Part shown: one piece after another, positions 26,916 to 35,425 of the stretch
How positions within the stretch are numbered: the first letter of the stretch is position 1
Layout: each line of letters starts with the position of its first letter
Assembly (NCBI GenBank): GCA_964542455.1
Contig: CAZIUC010000004.1
Span: 1 to 64,000, forward strand
Source of the DNA: PFJX01 sp964542455
GTDB lineage: Bacteria; Pseudomonadota; Gammaproteobacteria; Burkholderiales; Thiobacillaceae
Length of the DNA: 64,000 bases
Direction of reading: 5' to 3'
The notes under the pieces: generated by a model
Told to the model about the DNA's origin: nothing
The model's database searches: none
The model's input: only the letters and a program-made list of their open reading frames with translations
Translations under genes and position numbers: made by a program

Positions 26916-28337
26916 ATGCCTGGAGACCCGTCCCCCACCACCCACGCTTCCCGATTCGCCGCCGCTCTGGTGCGCTGGCGGCGGCGGCAGGTGGCGTATC
27001 GCCATCTCTGGCTGGGCCGGCTGATCTTCTGGGGGGGCGCGCTGGCCATCGGCCTGCTGGCGGTCGGCTTCGCCGAACTCATCGACGTTTGTGTCAAAAC
27101 GTTACGTGGGTTGCATAGTGAGTATCCGTTCTGGCCCTTCCTTATCGCCCCGGCGGGCGGTGCCTTGGTGGTCTGGTTGACGCGGCGCTATTTCCCCGGC
27201 GCCGAAGGCAGCGGCATCCCACAGGTGATGGCCGAGATGGCGCGTCATGGCGACCGCCACAAACCGCTCAAGCCACTGCTTTCCCTGCGCATCGCCCTCG
27301 GCAAGATCGCGCTTGGCGCCGGCGCGATCTTCTCCGGCTTTTCCATGGGCCGGGAAGGGCCGATGGTGCAGATCGGTGCTTCTTTGATGGCGGCCATCGG
27401 CGAACGTCTGCCGCGCCGCCTCCAGGTCGACCGCCGCCATCTGCTCGCCGCCGGCGGCGCGGCCGGCATCGCCGCCGCTTTCAACACCCCGCTGGCGGGA
27501 ATCCTGTTCGCCATCGAGGAGCTCAGCCGCGGCCTCGGCGAACGCATGAGCGGCCTGATCATCACCGCCATCGTCATCGCCGGTGTGGTGACCCAGGCGT
27601 TTTTCGGCAATTACACCTATTTCGGCTGGCTCGACATCGCCAGTGTGCCGTCGCCCCACCACCCCGGCATGCTGCTTTCCATCGCCCTGATGTGTGGCCT
27701 CGCGGGGGGGGCGTTTTCCCGTTTGCTGATCGTTCTGACCTCGGGCCGTAACGGCCGCCTGGGTGAATGGCGCAGCCGGCGTCCGGTGTGGTTCGCCGCC
27801 GGCTGTGGCCTGGCCGTGGCGATACTGGGCTGGCTTTCGGATGGCGCAACCTTCGGCACCGGCTACGGCGAGGCCAAGCAGTTGCTCAACCAGACTGGCC
27901 AATTGCCCTGGCATTACGGCCTGGACAAATTTCTCGCCACCCTGGCCTCCTTCGCCAGCGGCGTGCCGGGCGGCATTTTCGCGCCCTCGCTGGCAATCGG
28001 CGCCGGCCTAGGTCAGAACCTGGGCGAACTGATCCAGAACTTCGGCGACTTCGTCGGTGGCGGCTATTTGCCGGGCATGATCAATATGCTGTGCATGGCC
28101 GGTTTTCTCGCCGCCGTCACGCAAACACCGATCACCGCCTTCGTGATCGTCATGGAAATGGTCAGTGGTTACGGCCTGGTGATCGATCTCATGATCGTCA
28201 CCCTCCTGGCCTCGGGTATTTCCCGCACGGTCTGCCCGCCGCTCTATCGCACCCTGGCCATGCGCTACCTGCGCGGCGCGCCGGCGCAGCCCAAAGCGCG
28301 GGAATCATCGCCACCCGCCACTCCTCCGCTCGGCTAA
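26916..28337 (+). CDS. ClC-family H+/Cl- antiporter
   Basis: The 473-residue membrane protein carries the three chloride-selectivity motifs: GSGIPQVM, GREGPMVQIGA and GGIFAPSLAIGAGLG. The gating glutamate of GREGP is present, and the internal proton glutamate is present in FNTPLAGILFAIEEL. This points to an exchanger rather than a channel. It starts ten bases after thiC, so it may share its transcript. The N-terminus is arginine rich (RWRRRQVAYR). Confidence 0.92.
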   Translation: MPGDPSPTTHASRFAAALVRWRRRQVAYRHLWLGRLIFWGGALAIGLLAVGFAELIDVCVKTLRGLHSEYPFWPFLIAPAGGALVVWLTRRYFPGAEGSGIPQVMAEMARHGDRHKPLKPLLSLRIALGKIALGAGAIFSGFSMGREGPMVQIGASLMAAIGERLPRRLQVDRRHLLAAGGAAGIAAAFNTPLAGILFAIEELSRGLGERMSGLIITAIVIAGVVTQAFFGNYTYFGWLDIASVPSPHHPGMLLSIALMCGLAGGAFSRLLIVLTSGRNGRLGEWRSRRPVWFAAGCGLAVAILGWLSDGATFGTGYGEAKQLLNQTGQLPWHYGLDKFLATLASFASGVPGGIFAPSLAIGAGLGQNLGELIQNFGDFVGGGYLPGMINMLCMAGFLAAVTQTPITAFVIVMEMVSGYGLVIDLMIVTLLASGISRTVCPPLYRTLAMRYLRGAPAQPKARESSPPATPPLG

Positions 28338-28376
28338 CATCGCAGCCGCGCGCCGCGCGCTTTTACGGCCATCACC

Positions 28377-29495
28377 ATGAAAAAACTCGGGACCACGTTG
28401 TTACTGCTCGCACTCGCCGGCGCGGCGGGTTACGGGTTGCTGACGCGACAACCGCCCGCGCCGGGAAAACAAGGGAAAGTGTCGCCCCCCGTGCCGGTGG
28501 CCGTGGCTCAGGCCGTCACTCGCGATCTGCCGGTCATTCTGGGGGTCGTCGGGCGCGGCGAGGCGTATGAAACCGTCGCCCTGAAATCCCGCGTTGACGG
28601 CCAGGTGCTCGCCGTGCCCTTCACCGAGGGCAAGGCGGTTGCGGCGGGTACGCTGCTGGTCAAGCTGGATCCGGCCGACTTCCAGGCCCGCGTGAAACAG
28701 GCCGAGGCCCACCTGGCGCGCGATCAGGCCTTGCTGGACAAGGCGCGGGCGGACGTCGCGCGCTATCAGTCCCTGCTCGAACAACAGTTCGTTTCCCAGG
28801 AAAAGGTCGCGGAAATGCGCGCCAACGCGGCGGCGGCCACAGCCACGGTACAAGCCGACCAGGCGGCGCTGGAACTGGCCCAATTGCAGCGCTCCTATAC
28901 GCAAATCCGCGCGCCGTTCGCCGGGGTGACGGGGGCCAAACTGGTGTTTCCGGGCGCCGCGGTGAAGATCAACGAAACCGTGCTGGCCGTGGTTAACCGG
29001 GTGCGGCCCTTGTATGTCAGCTTTGCCGTGCCGGAAAAATATCTGCCCGCCATCAACGCGTCTCGGGCCGGGGGACGTTTGCAGGTGAGTGTGGGTGTGC
29101 CCGGCGGCAAGAAAGCGCCTGGCAAGGTGGTGTTTCTCGACAACGCGGTGGACTCGGCCACCGGCACGTTGCGCTTGAAGGCTGAACTCGCCAATGCCGA
29201 CAGCAGTCTGGCGCCCGGCCAGTTTCTGAGTGTCAGCCTGCTCCTGGATACCTTGCGCGACTCCGTGGTGGTCCCAGCCGAGGCGATCCAGCAGGGGCCG
29301 GAGGGCGCATTCGTATATGTGCTGAACGAGGATGGTGGCGCGCGCATGCGCAAGGTGGAAGTCACCCAGGTCCGCGATGGCCTGGCCGCCATCGGCAAAG
29401 GCCTCGCCAGCGGCGAGACGGTGGTGACCGACGGCCATTCTCGGCTGACGCCCGGCGCCAAGGTGAAGGTGAAGTGGCCGGGGGGCAAGGGATGA
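28377..29495 (+). CDS. RND periplasmic adaptor (membrane fusion protein), pump 2
   Basis: The 372-residue protein has an N-terminal membrane anchor or signal (MKKLGTTLLLLALAGAAGYGLL). A biotinyl-lipoyl half motif (LKSRVDGQVLAVPFTEGKAV), a coiled-coil hairpin (AEAHLARDQALLDKARADVARYQ) and beta-barrel text (SYTQIRAPFAGVTGAKLVFPG) follow. This is the MdtA-like adaptor type. It is followed by pump 2 with a REPIN-like repeat in the gap. Confidence 0.91.
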   Translation: MKKLGTTLLLLALAGAAGYGLLTRQPPAPGKQGKVSPPVPVAVAQAVTRDLPVILGVVGRGEAYETVALKSRVDGQVLAVPFTEGKAVAAGTLLVKLDPADFQARVKQAEAHLARDQALLDKARADVARYQSLLEQQFVSQEKVAEMRANAAAATATVQADQAALELAQLQRSYTQIRAPFAGVTGAKLVFPGAAVKINETVLAVVNRVRPLYVSFAVPEKYLPAINASRAGGRLQVSVGVPGGKKAPGKVVFLDNAVDSATGTLRLKAELANADSSLAPGQFLSVSLLLDTLRDSVVVPAEAIQQGPEGAFVYVLNEDGGARMRKVEVTQVRDGLAAIGKGLASGETVVTDGHSRLTPGAKVKVKWPGGKG

Positions 29496-29512
29496 GGCAG
29501 GAGTGCGCCGTT

Positions 29513-29571
29513 GTAGCGCCGGCATCCTTGCCGGCGTCTTTTGACCACGCCGGCAAGGATGCCGGCGCTAC
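29513..29571. repeat. REPIN-like inverted repeat, copy 4
   Basis: This 59-bp element begins GTAGCGCCGGCATCCTTGCC and ends GGCAAGGATGCCGGCGCTAC. The two 24-bp arms are perfectly inverse around TCTTTTGACCA. It lies between the adaptor and transporter genes of pump 2, exactly where copy 1 lies in pump 1. Confidence 0.9.
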
Positions 29572-29611
29572 AGGAAAAGCACCGCCTGTGCTTTTTCAAT
29601 ACGCCTGACCC

Positions 29612-32600
29612 ATGCAACTCCCCGAACTCTGTATTCGCCGCCCGGTGATGACCACGCTGCTGATGGCGGCGTTTCTGATCTTCGGCGTCATCGCCTACCG
29701 CGCCCTGCCGGTGTCGGAACTGCCGAGCGTGGATTTCCCCACCATCTCGGTCTCGGCCAGCCTGCCCGGCGCGTCGCCGGAGACCATGGCGGCGGCGGTG
29801 GCCACCCCGCTGGAAGCGCAGTTTTCGACCATCGCCGGGCTGGACAACATGAGCTCGGTGAGCGCGCGCGGCGCCACCTCGGTCACCCTGCAATTCAGCC
29901 TCGACCGCGACATCGACGCCGCCGCCCAGGATGTGCAGGCGGCCATCGCCGCCGCGCTGCGCAAGCTGCCCTCGGATATGCCGACGCCGCCTTCGTTCCG
30001 CAAGGTGAACCCGGCCGATTCGCCCATCTTCTATCTCGCCATGCACTCGGACACGCTGCCGCTGCCGGCGGTGAACGAGTATGCCTCGACCCAGTTGGCG
30101 CAGCGCATTTCCACCATTCCCGGCGTGGCGCAGGTGCTGATCTATGGCGAGCAGAAATACGCCGTGCGCATCCACGCCGACCCGAACGCGCTCGCCGCGC
30201 GCGGCATCGGCATCGACGAATTGCACCAGGCGGTGGCCGCCGCCAACGTCAACCAGCCGATCGGCAACCTGGAGGGGACGAAACAGACCTTCGCCCTGCG
30301 CGCCAACGGTCAACTGGACGATGCCGCCGCCTACCGGCCGTTGATCGTCGCCTGGAAGAACGGCGCGCCGGTGCGCCTGGACGAGGTGGCGGTAGTACGC
30401 GACAGCGTCGAGGACAACCGCCGCGCCAACTGGATCGTGGATGGCAAAGGCGACCAGCGCGCCATCATCCTCGCCATCCAGCGCCAGCCGGGCGCCAACA
30501 CCATCGCCACCGTGGCCGCCATCAAGGCCATCCTGCCGGCGTTCCAGGAGAAACTGCCGGCCTCGATCCAGCTTTCCGTGTTCTACGACCGAAGCATTTC
30601 CATCCACGAATCGGTCAACGACGTGCAGTTCACCCTGATCCTGGCCGGCTTCCTGGTGGTGCTGGTGATCCTGCTATTCCTGCGCAATCTCTCCGCCACC
30701 GCCATTCCCGCCCTGGCGCTGCCGATTTCCGTGGTCGGCACCTTCGCTGGCATGTACGCCCTGAATTTCAGTCTGGACAACCTCTCGCTGCTGGCGCTGA
30801 CCTTGTCGGTGGGTTTCGTGGTGGACGACGCCATCGTCATGCTGGAGAACATCTACCGCCATATCGAGGCTGGGGAAAAGCCATTCGACGCAGCGATCAA
30901 GGGCGCCCGCGAGATCGGCTTCACCATCGTTTCCATGACTCTGTCGCTGGTCGCCGTGTTCATTCCGGTGATGTTCATGGGCGGCATCATCGGCCGCCTG
31001 CTGCATGAGTTCGCGCTGACCATTTCCGCCGCCATCCTGGTCTCCGGCTTCGTCTCCCTGACCCTGACGCCGATGCTGGCGAGCCGCTATCTGCGCCAAG
31101 AGAAGGGCCGGCGGCACAACAAACTGTACTGGTTGTTCGAGAACGTCTTCAATCGCCTGCTGGGCGGCTACCGCGTCAGCCTCGCCTGGAGCCTGGCGCA
31201 CCCGCGCCTGGTGCTGGCCACCTTCTTCCTCAGCATCGCCGGCAGCGTCGTCCTGTACCGCGACATCCCCAAGGACTTCCTGCCCAGCGGCGATTCCGGC
31301 CGCATCATGGGCCGCACCGAGGGCGCGCCGGATACCTCCTTTGCCAGCATGGTGGAGCGTCAGCGCGCGGTGGCGGCCATCGCGGCCAAGGACCCCAATA
31401 TCGAAATCCTGATGTCCGTGGTCGGCTCCGGCGGCTCCCGCATCACACCCAACAGCGGCATCCTGCTGCTGCGCCTGAAACCGGGCGCGGAACGGAAAAT
31501 GACGCCCGACGAGGTCATCCAGAAACTGCGCCCCAAGCTGGCCGCCGTGCCGGGCATCAAGGTGTCGCTGCAGAACCCGCCGCCGATCAGCCTGGGCGGC
31601 CAGTCCACCACCGGCCTGTATCAATACACTTTGCAGGACACCGATCTGGATGAGCTCTACCACTGGACCGACGTGCTGCTCGCGCGCCTGCGCAAACTGC
31701 CCGGCTTCGAGGACGTCAACAGCAACCTCAACAACAAGAGTCCGGTCATGGCGCTGGAAGTGGACCGAGACAAGCTGGCCTCCCTGGGGCTCTCCTTCGG
31801 CCAGGTGGAAGACGCCCTGCAAAGCGCCTTCAGCGCGCGCCAGATTTCCACCATCTATGGCGCCAGCAACCAGTACCAGGTGATCCTGGAACTCGCCCCG
31901 GAATTCCAGGAAGACCCCGATACCCTCGCGCGCCTGCATGTGCGCTCCAGCAGCGGCGCCCTGGTGCCGCTCGACACCGTGGCGAAAGTCACCCGCGCCT
32001 CGCAGGCCCTCACCATCAACCACTCGGGACAACTCCCCTCGGTGACGATGTCGTTCAACCTGCAACCGGGTGTTTCCCTGGGTACGGCGGTGGAACGCAT
32101 ACGCGCGCTGGAGCAGGAACTGCGATTACCCGCCTCGCTCACCAGCAGCCTGGAAGGCGCGGCACAAGCCTTCGAGGACTCGCAAAAGGGATTGGGCCTG
32201 CTGCTGCTGGTCGCGGTGCTGGTGGTCTATCTGGTGCTCGGGATTCTTTACGAGAGCTTCGTCCATCCGCTGACCATCCTCTCCGGCCTCCCCTCCGCCG
32301 GCCTCGGCGCCCTGCTCACCCTCTGGCTGTTCAAGGTCGACCTCAGCCTCTACGCCTTCGTCGGCATCATCATGCTGATCGGCATCGTCAAGAAGAACGC
32401 CATCATGATGATCGACTTCGCCCTGAGCCGGCAGCGCCACGACGGCCTGGCCGCGGCCGACGCCATACGCGAAGCCTGCCTGGTCCGCTTCCGCCCGATC
32501 ATGATGACCACGCTCGCGGCCCTGGCCGGCACCCTCCCCATCGCCATCGGCTGGGGCGCCGGCGCCGAAGTCCGCCGGCCACTAGGCCTTGCCGTGGTGG

Positions 32601-32704
32601 GCGGACTGGCACTGTCGCAGTTCCTCACGCTGTATCTGACGCCGGTGATCTATTTGTATATGGAGCGGCTGGGAGAACGTTTTTCGCGGCGCGCCTTGAA
32701 ATAG
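29612..32704 (+). CDS. RND efflux pump, inner-membrane transporter (MdtB/MuxB-like), pump 2
   Basis: The 1030-residue protein begins MQLPELCIRRPVMTTLLMAAF and reads YRALPVSELPSVDFPTISVSA, typical of HAE-type RND pumps of the MdtBC/MuxBC subgroup. The paired aspartates are in VGFVVDDAIVMLENIYRHIE. The second bundle carries VGIIMLIGIVKKNAIMMIDFAL with the conserved lysine. Pumps of this subgroup often have two transporter genes. Only one is present here, and no outer-membrane factor adjoins. Confidence 0.93.
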   Translation: MQLPELCIRRPVMTTLLMAAFLIFGVIAYRALPVSELPSVDFPTISVSASLPGASPETMAAAVATPLEAQFSTIAGLDNMSSVSARGATSVTLQFSLDRDIDAAAQDVQAAIAAALRKLPSDMPTPPSFRKVNPADSPIFYLAMHSDTLPLPAVNEYASTQLAQRISTIPGVAQVLIYGEQKYAVRIHADPNALAARGIGIDELHQAVAAANVNQPIGNLEGTKQTFALRANGQLDDAAAYRPLIVAWKNGAPVRLDEVAVVRDSVEDNRRANWIVDGKGDQRAIILAIQRQPGANTIATVAAIKAILPAFQEKLPASIQLSVFYDRSISIHESVNDVQFTLILAGFLVVLVILLFLRNLSATAIPALALPISVVGTFAGMYALNFSLDNLSLLALTLSVGFVVDDAIVMLENIYRHIEAGEKPFDAAIKGAREIGFTIVSMTLSLVAVFIPVMFMGGIIGRLLHEFALTISAAILVSGFVSLTLTPMLASRYLRQEKGRRHNKLYWLFENVFNRLLGGYRVSLAWSLAHPRLVLATFFLSIAGSVVLYRDIPKDFLPSGDSGRIMGRTEGAPDTSFASMVERQRAVAAIAAKDPNIEILMSVVGSGGSRITPNSGILLLRLKPGAERKMTPDEVIQKLRPKLAAVPGIKVSLQNPPPISLGGQSTTGLYQYTLQDTDLDELYHWTDVLLARLRKLPGFEDVNSNLNNKSPVMALEVDRDKLASLGLSFGQVEDALQSAFSARQISTIYGASNQYQVILELAPEFQEDPDTLARLHVRSSSGALVPLDTVAKVTRASQALTINHSGQLPSVTMSFNLQPGVSLGTAVERIRALEQELRLPASLTSSLEGAAQAFEDSQKGLGLLLLVAVLVVYLVLGILYESFVHPLTILSGLPSAGLGALLTLWLFKVDLSLYAFVGIIMLIGIVKKNAIMMIDFALSRQRHDGLAAADAIREACLVRFRPIMMTTLAALAGTLPIAIGWGAGAEVRRPLGLAVVGGLALSQFLTLYLTPVIYLYMERLGERFSRRALK

Positions 32705-32784
32705 GCCGGCCGCGCCAAGCCCGCGTAGGATGGGTTTCGTTACCGCTCAACTCATCCTTGCTGGGCCTTGCGGGTCTCACATCA

Positions 32785-33687
32785 CTACTTGCCGCGACGC
32801 AGGGTGGCAAAGCCCAGGAATCCCATGCCAAGAAGCGCAAGCACGCCGGGTTCGGGAATCGTGTTGCCGCTGCCGCTGACATTGCCGGTGCGGTCCGCAC
32901 AAACGCTGTCGACGTTGGCTGAAGTGGATTGCGTCAGATACCAACAACCCGTTTCTGTCTTGGCGTTGCTGCCTATGCTGCCGTCACCGATCGAGAGAAG
33001 ACTGCCTGTGCCGTATTGCCCAGGCCCGGTTCCGCCCAACAGCGTATCCCACGTCGGGACAAAGGACGGCGCACCGTTGAATTTATGAACGGCATTGGCG
33101 GAAGGGGTGGTCAGGAGCGTGGACTGCTGCAGATCCAGCAACACGCCATCAAGATAAATCGCGAAGTGATGAGTGGCGTCTGTTGCCAGGGTGAGGCGAG
33201 TCCAGTCGGTAATGGCTGTGGGCAGCGCGAAGTTATAGGAGTAACTCCACGCGTAATAGTCCTTGAATATGGAGATGTTGTTGGTGCCGAGACCAATGCC
33301 CAGGTTGTAGCCGTCAAGACCGACAAAGGTATAGGCGCCAGCCCAGTAATAACTTGGGGTTGCCGGTTCACTTTCTTCAACCTTGACATCCCACGTCAAT
33401 GTCCATGGGGAAGCGTCGTAAGTGCCCGCCACGGGTGTCTGGGTGTAATAGCTGTAATTTTGGTAATTTACATTGACGTCATATGGCATGGTGTTCCATG
33501 CCAACGTGCCATTGGCGGAAAAAACACCTTCTCCAATATTTGATCCGGTGTTTATCCATCCTTGTGCGGAGGGTAAGGTGTTTAACCCTAAGGCGTAGTC
33601 CAAGGGTGTTGATGATGCGGGTGTGGTGGCCAATAGACAGGTAGAAAACAAGGCAATGCCGGCGGCAAGTCTGGTGTGAATTAACAT
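32785..33687 (-). CDS. PEP-CTERM sorted exported protein, LamG-like
   Basis: The 300-residue protein has a signal peptide (residues 1 to about 26). The body is rich in Tyr, Asn, Thr and Ser and resembles a concanavalin-A/LamG-like beta-sandwich (LTWDVKVEE, YLDGVLLDLQQS). It ends with the canonical sorting tail IPEPGVLALLGMGFLGFATLRRGK: PEP motif, hydrophobic helix and basic end. Such proteins are processed by exosortase and exported in exopolysaccharide-forming bacteria. AAGGAG lies upstream, and a sigma-54 type promoter precedes it. The ligand, if any, is unknown. Two cysteines (GCWYL, SVCADRT) could pair. Confidence 0.9.
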   Translation of the reverse strand: MLIHTRLAAGIALFSTCLLATTPASSTPLDYALGLNTLPSAQGWINTGSNIGEGVFSANGTLAWNTMPYDVNVNYQNYSYYTQTPVAGTYDASPWTLTWDVKVEESEPATPSYYWAGAYTFVGLDGYNLGIGLGTNNISIFKDYYAWSYSYNFALPTAITDWTRLTLATDATHHFAIYLDGVLLDLQQSTLLTTPSANAVHKFNGAPSFVPTWDTLLGGTGPGQYGTGSLLSIGDGSIGSNAKTETGCWYLTQSTSANVDSVCADRTGNVSGSGNTIPEPGVLALLGMGFLGFATLRRGK

Positions 33688-33715
33688 ATTGATCTCCTTA
33701 AAAAGGCCGGCAATA

Positions 33716-33732
33716 AAGCAAAATATGTACCA
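33716..33732 (-). promoter_or_regulatory. Sigma-54 (-24/-12) promoter of the PEP-CTERM gene
   Basis: On the minus strand the text reads TGGTACATATTTTGCTT, with GG and GC separated by exactly ten bases, as in the TGGCAC-N5-TTGC consensus. The predicted start lies about 12 bases downstream, leaving a short leader before AAGGAG and the ATG at 33687. Sigma-54 control through the PrsK/PrsR pair is known for PEP-CTERM genes. Confidence 0.75.
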
Positions 33733-34101
33733 TCTTTAAAAATCAATATAAATCAGTATGTTGCACGATAAAATGGCGGAAAGTGTAAATTTTTCTGACA
33801 ACAATTCTTGTTGTATTAACTTGGCCAGGTTTCATTTTTATCTATTCTGTCAATGGTGATCTGATGCAAGTGGATTTGGCGCTGAGTGATAAATATGAAA
33901 CTCGCCCGCCAAGTCTTCTATGTGGATAGGGCCGCAGGTATTATTTGTTTGTATTGGGTATTTCCATTACTTGATCTCCCTGTTGCGAATAAGAGCCTAA
34001 ATCGATCGCTACCCCATTCAGAATGGACGCGGTTTCCGCCGCTATGGTCAGCCAATCCTCGGAACGGGGGAGGATAAAGTTGGCTGTTTCTCGGAATTCA
34101 C
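33733..34101. other. AT-rich intergenic stretch without a convincing gene
   Basis: This stretch is clearly more AT rich than its surroundings, including ACAACAA/TTGTTGT (33798-33814), a 17-bp inverted repeat. A short frame at 33886-34077 has no recognisable features. The stretch probably holds upstream activator sites for the PEP-CTERM promoter and the promoter of the small gene at 34102. The base composition suggests foreign origin, but nothing mobile is visible. Confidence 0.4.
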
Positions 34102-34431
34102 ATGATGATCGTCACCTCGGTTGAAGCGCGGAGCAGGATTGGTAAGTTGATCGACCGCGTGCGGGGCGAGCCAGTGGAAGTGACCCGGTGCGCTTGCACT
34201 GTGGTTGATGTGGTTTCCAAACTTGCCATGCGGGAGTTGGCCGATGCGCGCGAGCAGCGCGAGGAGGCTGTGCGATGCTGTGCGGTCTATTGTCAGGATC
34301 TGTCCCACCAGGCGGATGCCGGAACTTCCGCGCTGAGGGAGGCCGAGGTCAATCGCCTGGCCCATGCGCTTCACCAGGCTGCTTGTCAGCGCGGCTGTCA
34401 GGTATTCAGAAGGGCTCAGCCGAATTGGTGA
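34102..34431 (+). CDS. Phd/YefM-like antitoxin, orphan, aberrant C-terminus
   Basis: The first 70 of 109 residues match the Phd fold: MMIVTSVEARSRIGKLIDRV, then GEPVEVTR and VVDVVSKLAMRELADAREQ. In the family this N-terminal domain binds operator DNA and the C-terminal arm neutralises a RelE/Doc-type toxin. The remaining text, with several cysteines (CCAVYCQ, CQRGC), is unlike known arms. No toxin gene follows; a palindromic repeat and the convergent ylqF come next. It may be a degraded module or a solitary regulator. Confidence 0.5.
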   Translation: MMIVTSVEARSRIGKLIDRVRGEPVEVTRCACTVVDVVSKLAMRELADAREQREEAVRCCAVYCQDLSHQADAGTSALREAEVNRLAHALHQAACQRGCQVFRRAQPNW

Positions 34432-34448
34432 AGGCTATTGGGTACTCC

Positions 34449-34491
34449 TGAAATCCCCCCCGCCCCCCTTTCCCAAAGGGGGGCGAAAAAG
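34449..34491. repeat. CCCCCCTTT/AAAGGGGGG palindrome, half element
   Basis: The segment AAATCCCCCC...GCCCCCCTTTCCCAAAGGGGGGC is half of the composite repeat seen at 36949-37193. It lies between the convergent Phd-like gene and ylqF and could form a strong hairpin (CCCCCCTTT/AAAGGGGGG). Confidence 0.8.
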
Positions 34492-34499
34492 TGCCGCGC

Positions 34500-35396
34500 T
34501 TATTCCGTCGGCGCTTCCTCGTGCCGTGCCGCCAGTTCCGCCAGCATCGCTTTCCGGGTTTCCGGGGTTTCCAGACTGATGCGGCCGAGGGTGCCGCCGC
34601 GGTATTCGGTGAGGAACTGCATGGCGGCCTTTTCCAGGTCAAGTTCGCCGCCACGTCCCTTGATGATGCAGCCACGCTTGCGCGCCACGCCTTCCAGGAC
34701 GCCGGGGGCGTCGAGGCCATCGACCTTCAGGCCGTAGCGGGCGGTGAGGGCTTCCGGGTAGCGGGCGAGGAGGATGCCGGCGAGGTGGGTGGCGACGTCT
34801 TCGTCGATCACCGCGTTGCGGCCGATGGCGTGGCAGATGGCGAGCATGTAGCCGTCGCTGTCGATTTCGATCTTCGGCCACATCAGGCCGGGGGTGTCGA
34901 CCAGGGTGAGGCGCGGGGTGAGGGCGATGCGCTGTTGCGATTTGGTGACGGCGGGTTCATCGCCCACCGCCGCGACCTTGCGTTTCACCAGGGCGTTGAG
35001 CAGGGTGGATTTGCCGACGTTGGGAATGCCCATGATCATGACGCGCAGCGGCTTGAAGTTGTCGTCGCGGTGCGGCGCCAGTGACTGGCACAAGGCCGGC
35101 AGCCGGGCGACGTCGCTCGCCTTCTTGGCCGAGATCGCGACCGCCTTGACGTTTTTCTGGGCGTTGAAGTAGGCCAGCCAGGCCTTGGTGGCGACCGGGT
35201 CGGCGAGGTCGGACTTGTTCAGCAGTTTCAGGCAGGGGCGCTGGCGGAAACTGCGCAGCTCGTTGATCAGCGGATTGCTGCTGGCTTCCGGCAGGCGCGC
35301 GTCGAGGACTTCGATCACCACGTCGATATTGGCCATGGTTTCCGCCGCTTTCTTGCGCGCGGACGTCATGTGACCGGGGAACCATTGAATGGGCAT
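34500..35396 (-). CDS. ylqF: Ribosome biogenesis GTPase YlqF/RbgA
   Basis: The start at 35396 gives 298 residues beginning MPIQWFPGHMTSARK, the family's usual opening. An open frame extends further upstream but has no homology-like text. The GTPase is circularly permuted: G4 (LNKSDL) precedes G1 (GIPNVGKST) and G3 (DTPGL). The family matures the large ribosomal subunit. A C-terminal domain (LEGVARKRGCIIKGRGGELDLEKAA) follows. The next gene upstream on the same strand begins about 30 bases away. Confidence 0.93.
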   Translation of the reverse strand: MPIQWFPGHMTSARKKAAETMANIDVVIEVLDARLPEASSNPLINELRSFRQRPCLKLLNKSDLADPVATKAWLAYFNAQKNVKAVAISAKKASDVARLPALCQSLAPHRDDNFKPLRVMIMGIPNVGKSTLLNALVKRKVAAVGDEPAVTKSQQRIALTPRLTLVDTPGLMWPKIEIDSDGYMLAICHAIGRNAVIDEDVATHLAGILLARYPEALTARYGLKVDGLDAPGVLEGVARKRGCIIKGRGGELDLEKAAMQFLTEYRGGTLGRISLETPETRKAMLAELAARHEEAPTE

Positions 35397-35425
35397 GGGA
35401 TTAACGCTTCGGGAAAAGGCGGGGA

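Noticed and set aside
32725..32766. GTAGGATGGG...CTCATCCT segment after pump 2 as another REP-type repeat
   Set aside because: It starts with GTAG and is partly self-complementary, but only one copy is present and pairing is poor. It is left out of the feature list.
32785..33543. Long plus-strand frames opposite the PEP-CTERM gene
   Set aside because: They mirror a gene with clear signal peptide and sorting tail. Their text has no domain features.
33886..34077. A 63-codon frame in the AT-rich gap upstream of the Phd-like gene
   Set aside because: No recognisable motif, no good ribosome-binding site, and the text (many Pro and Leu without pattern) looks like chance.
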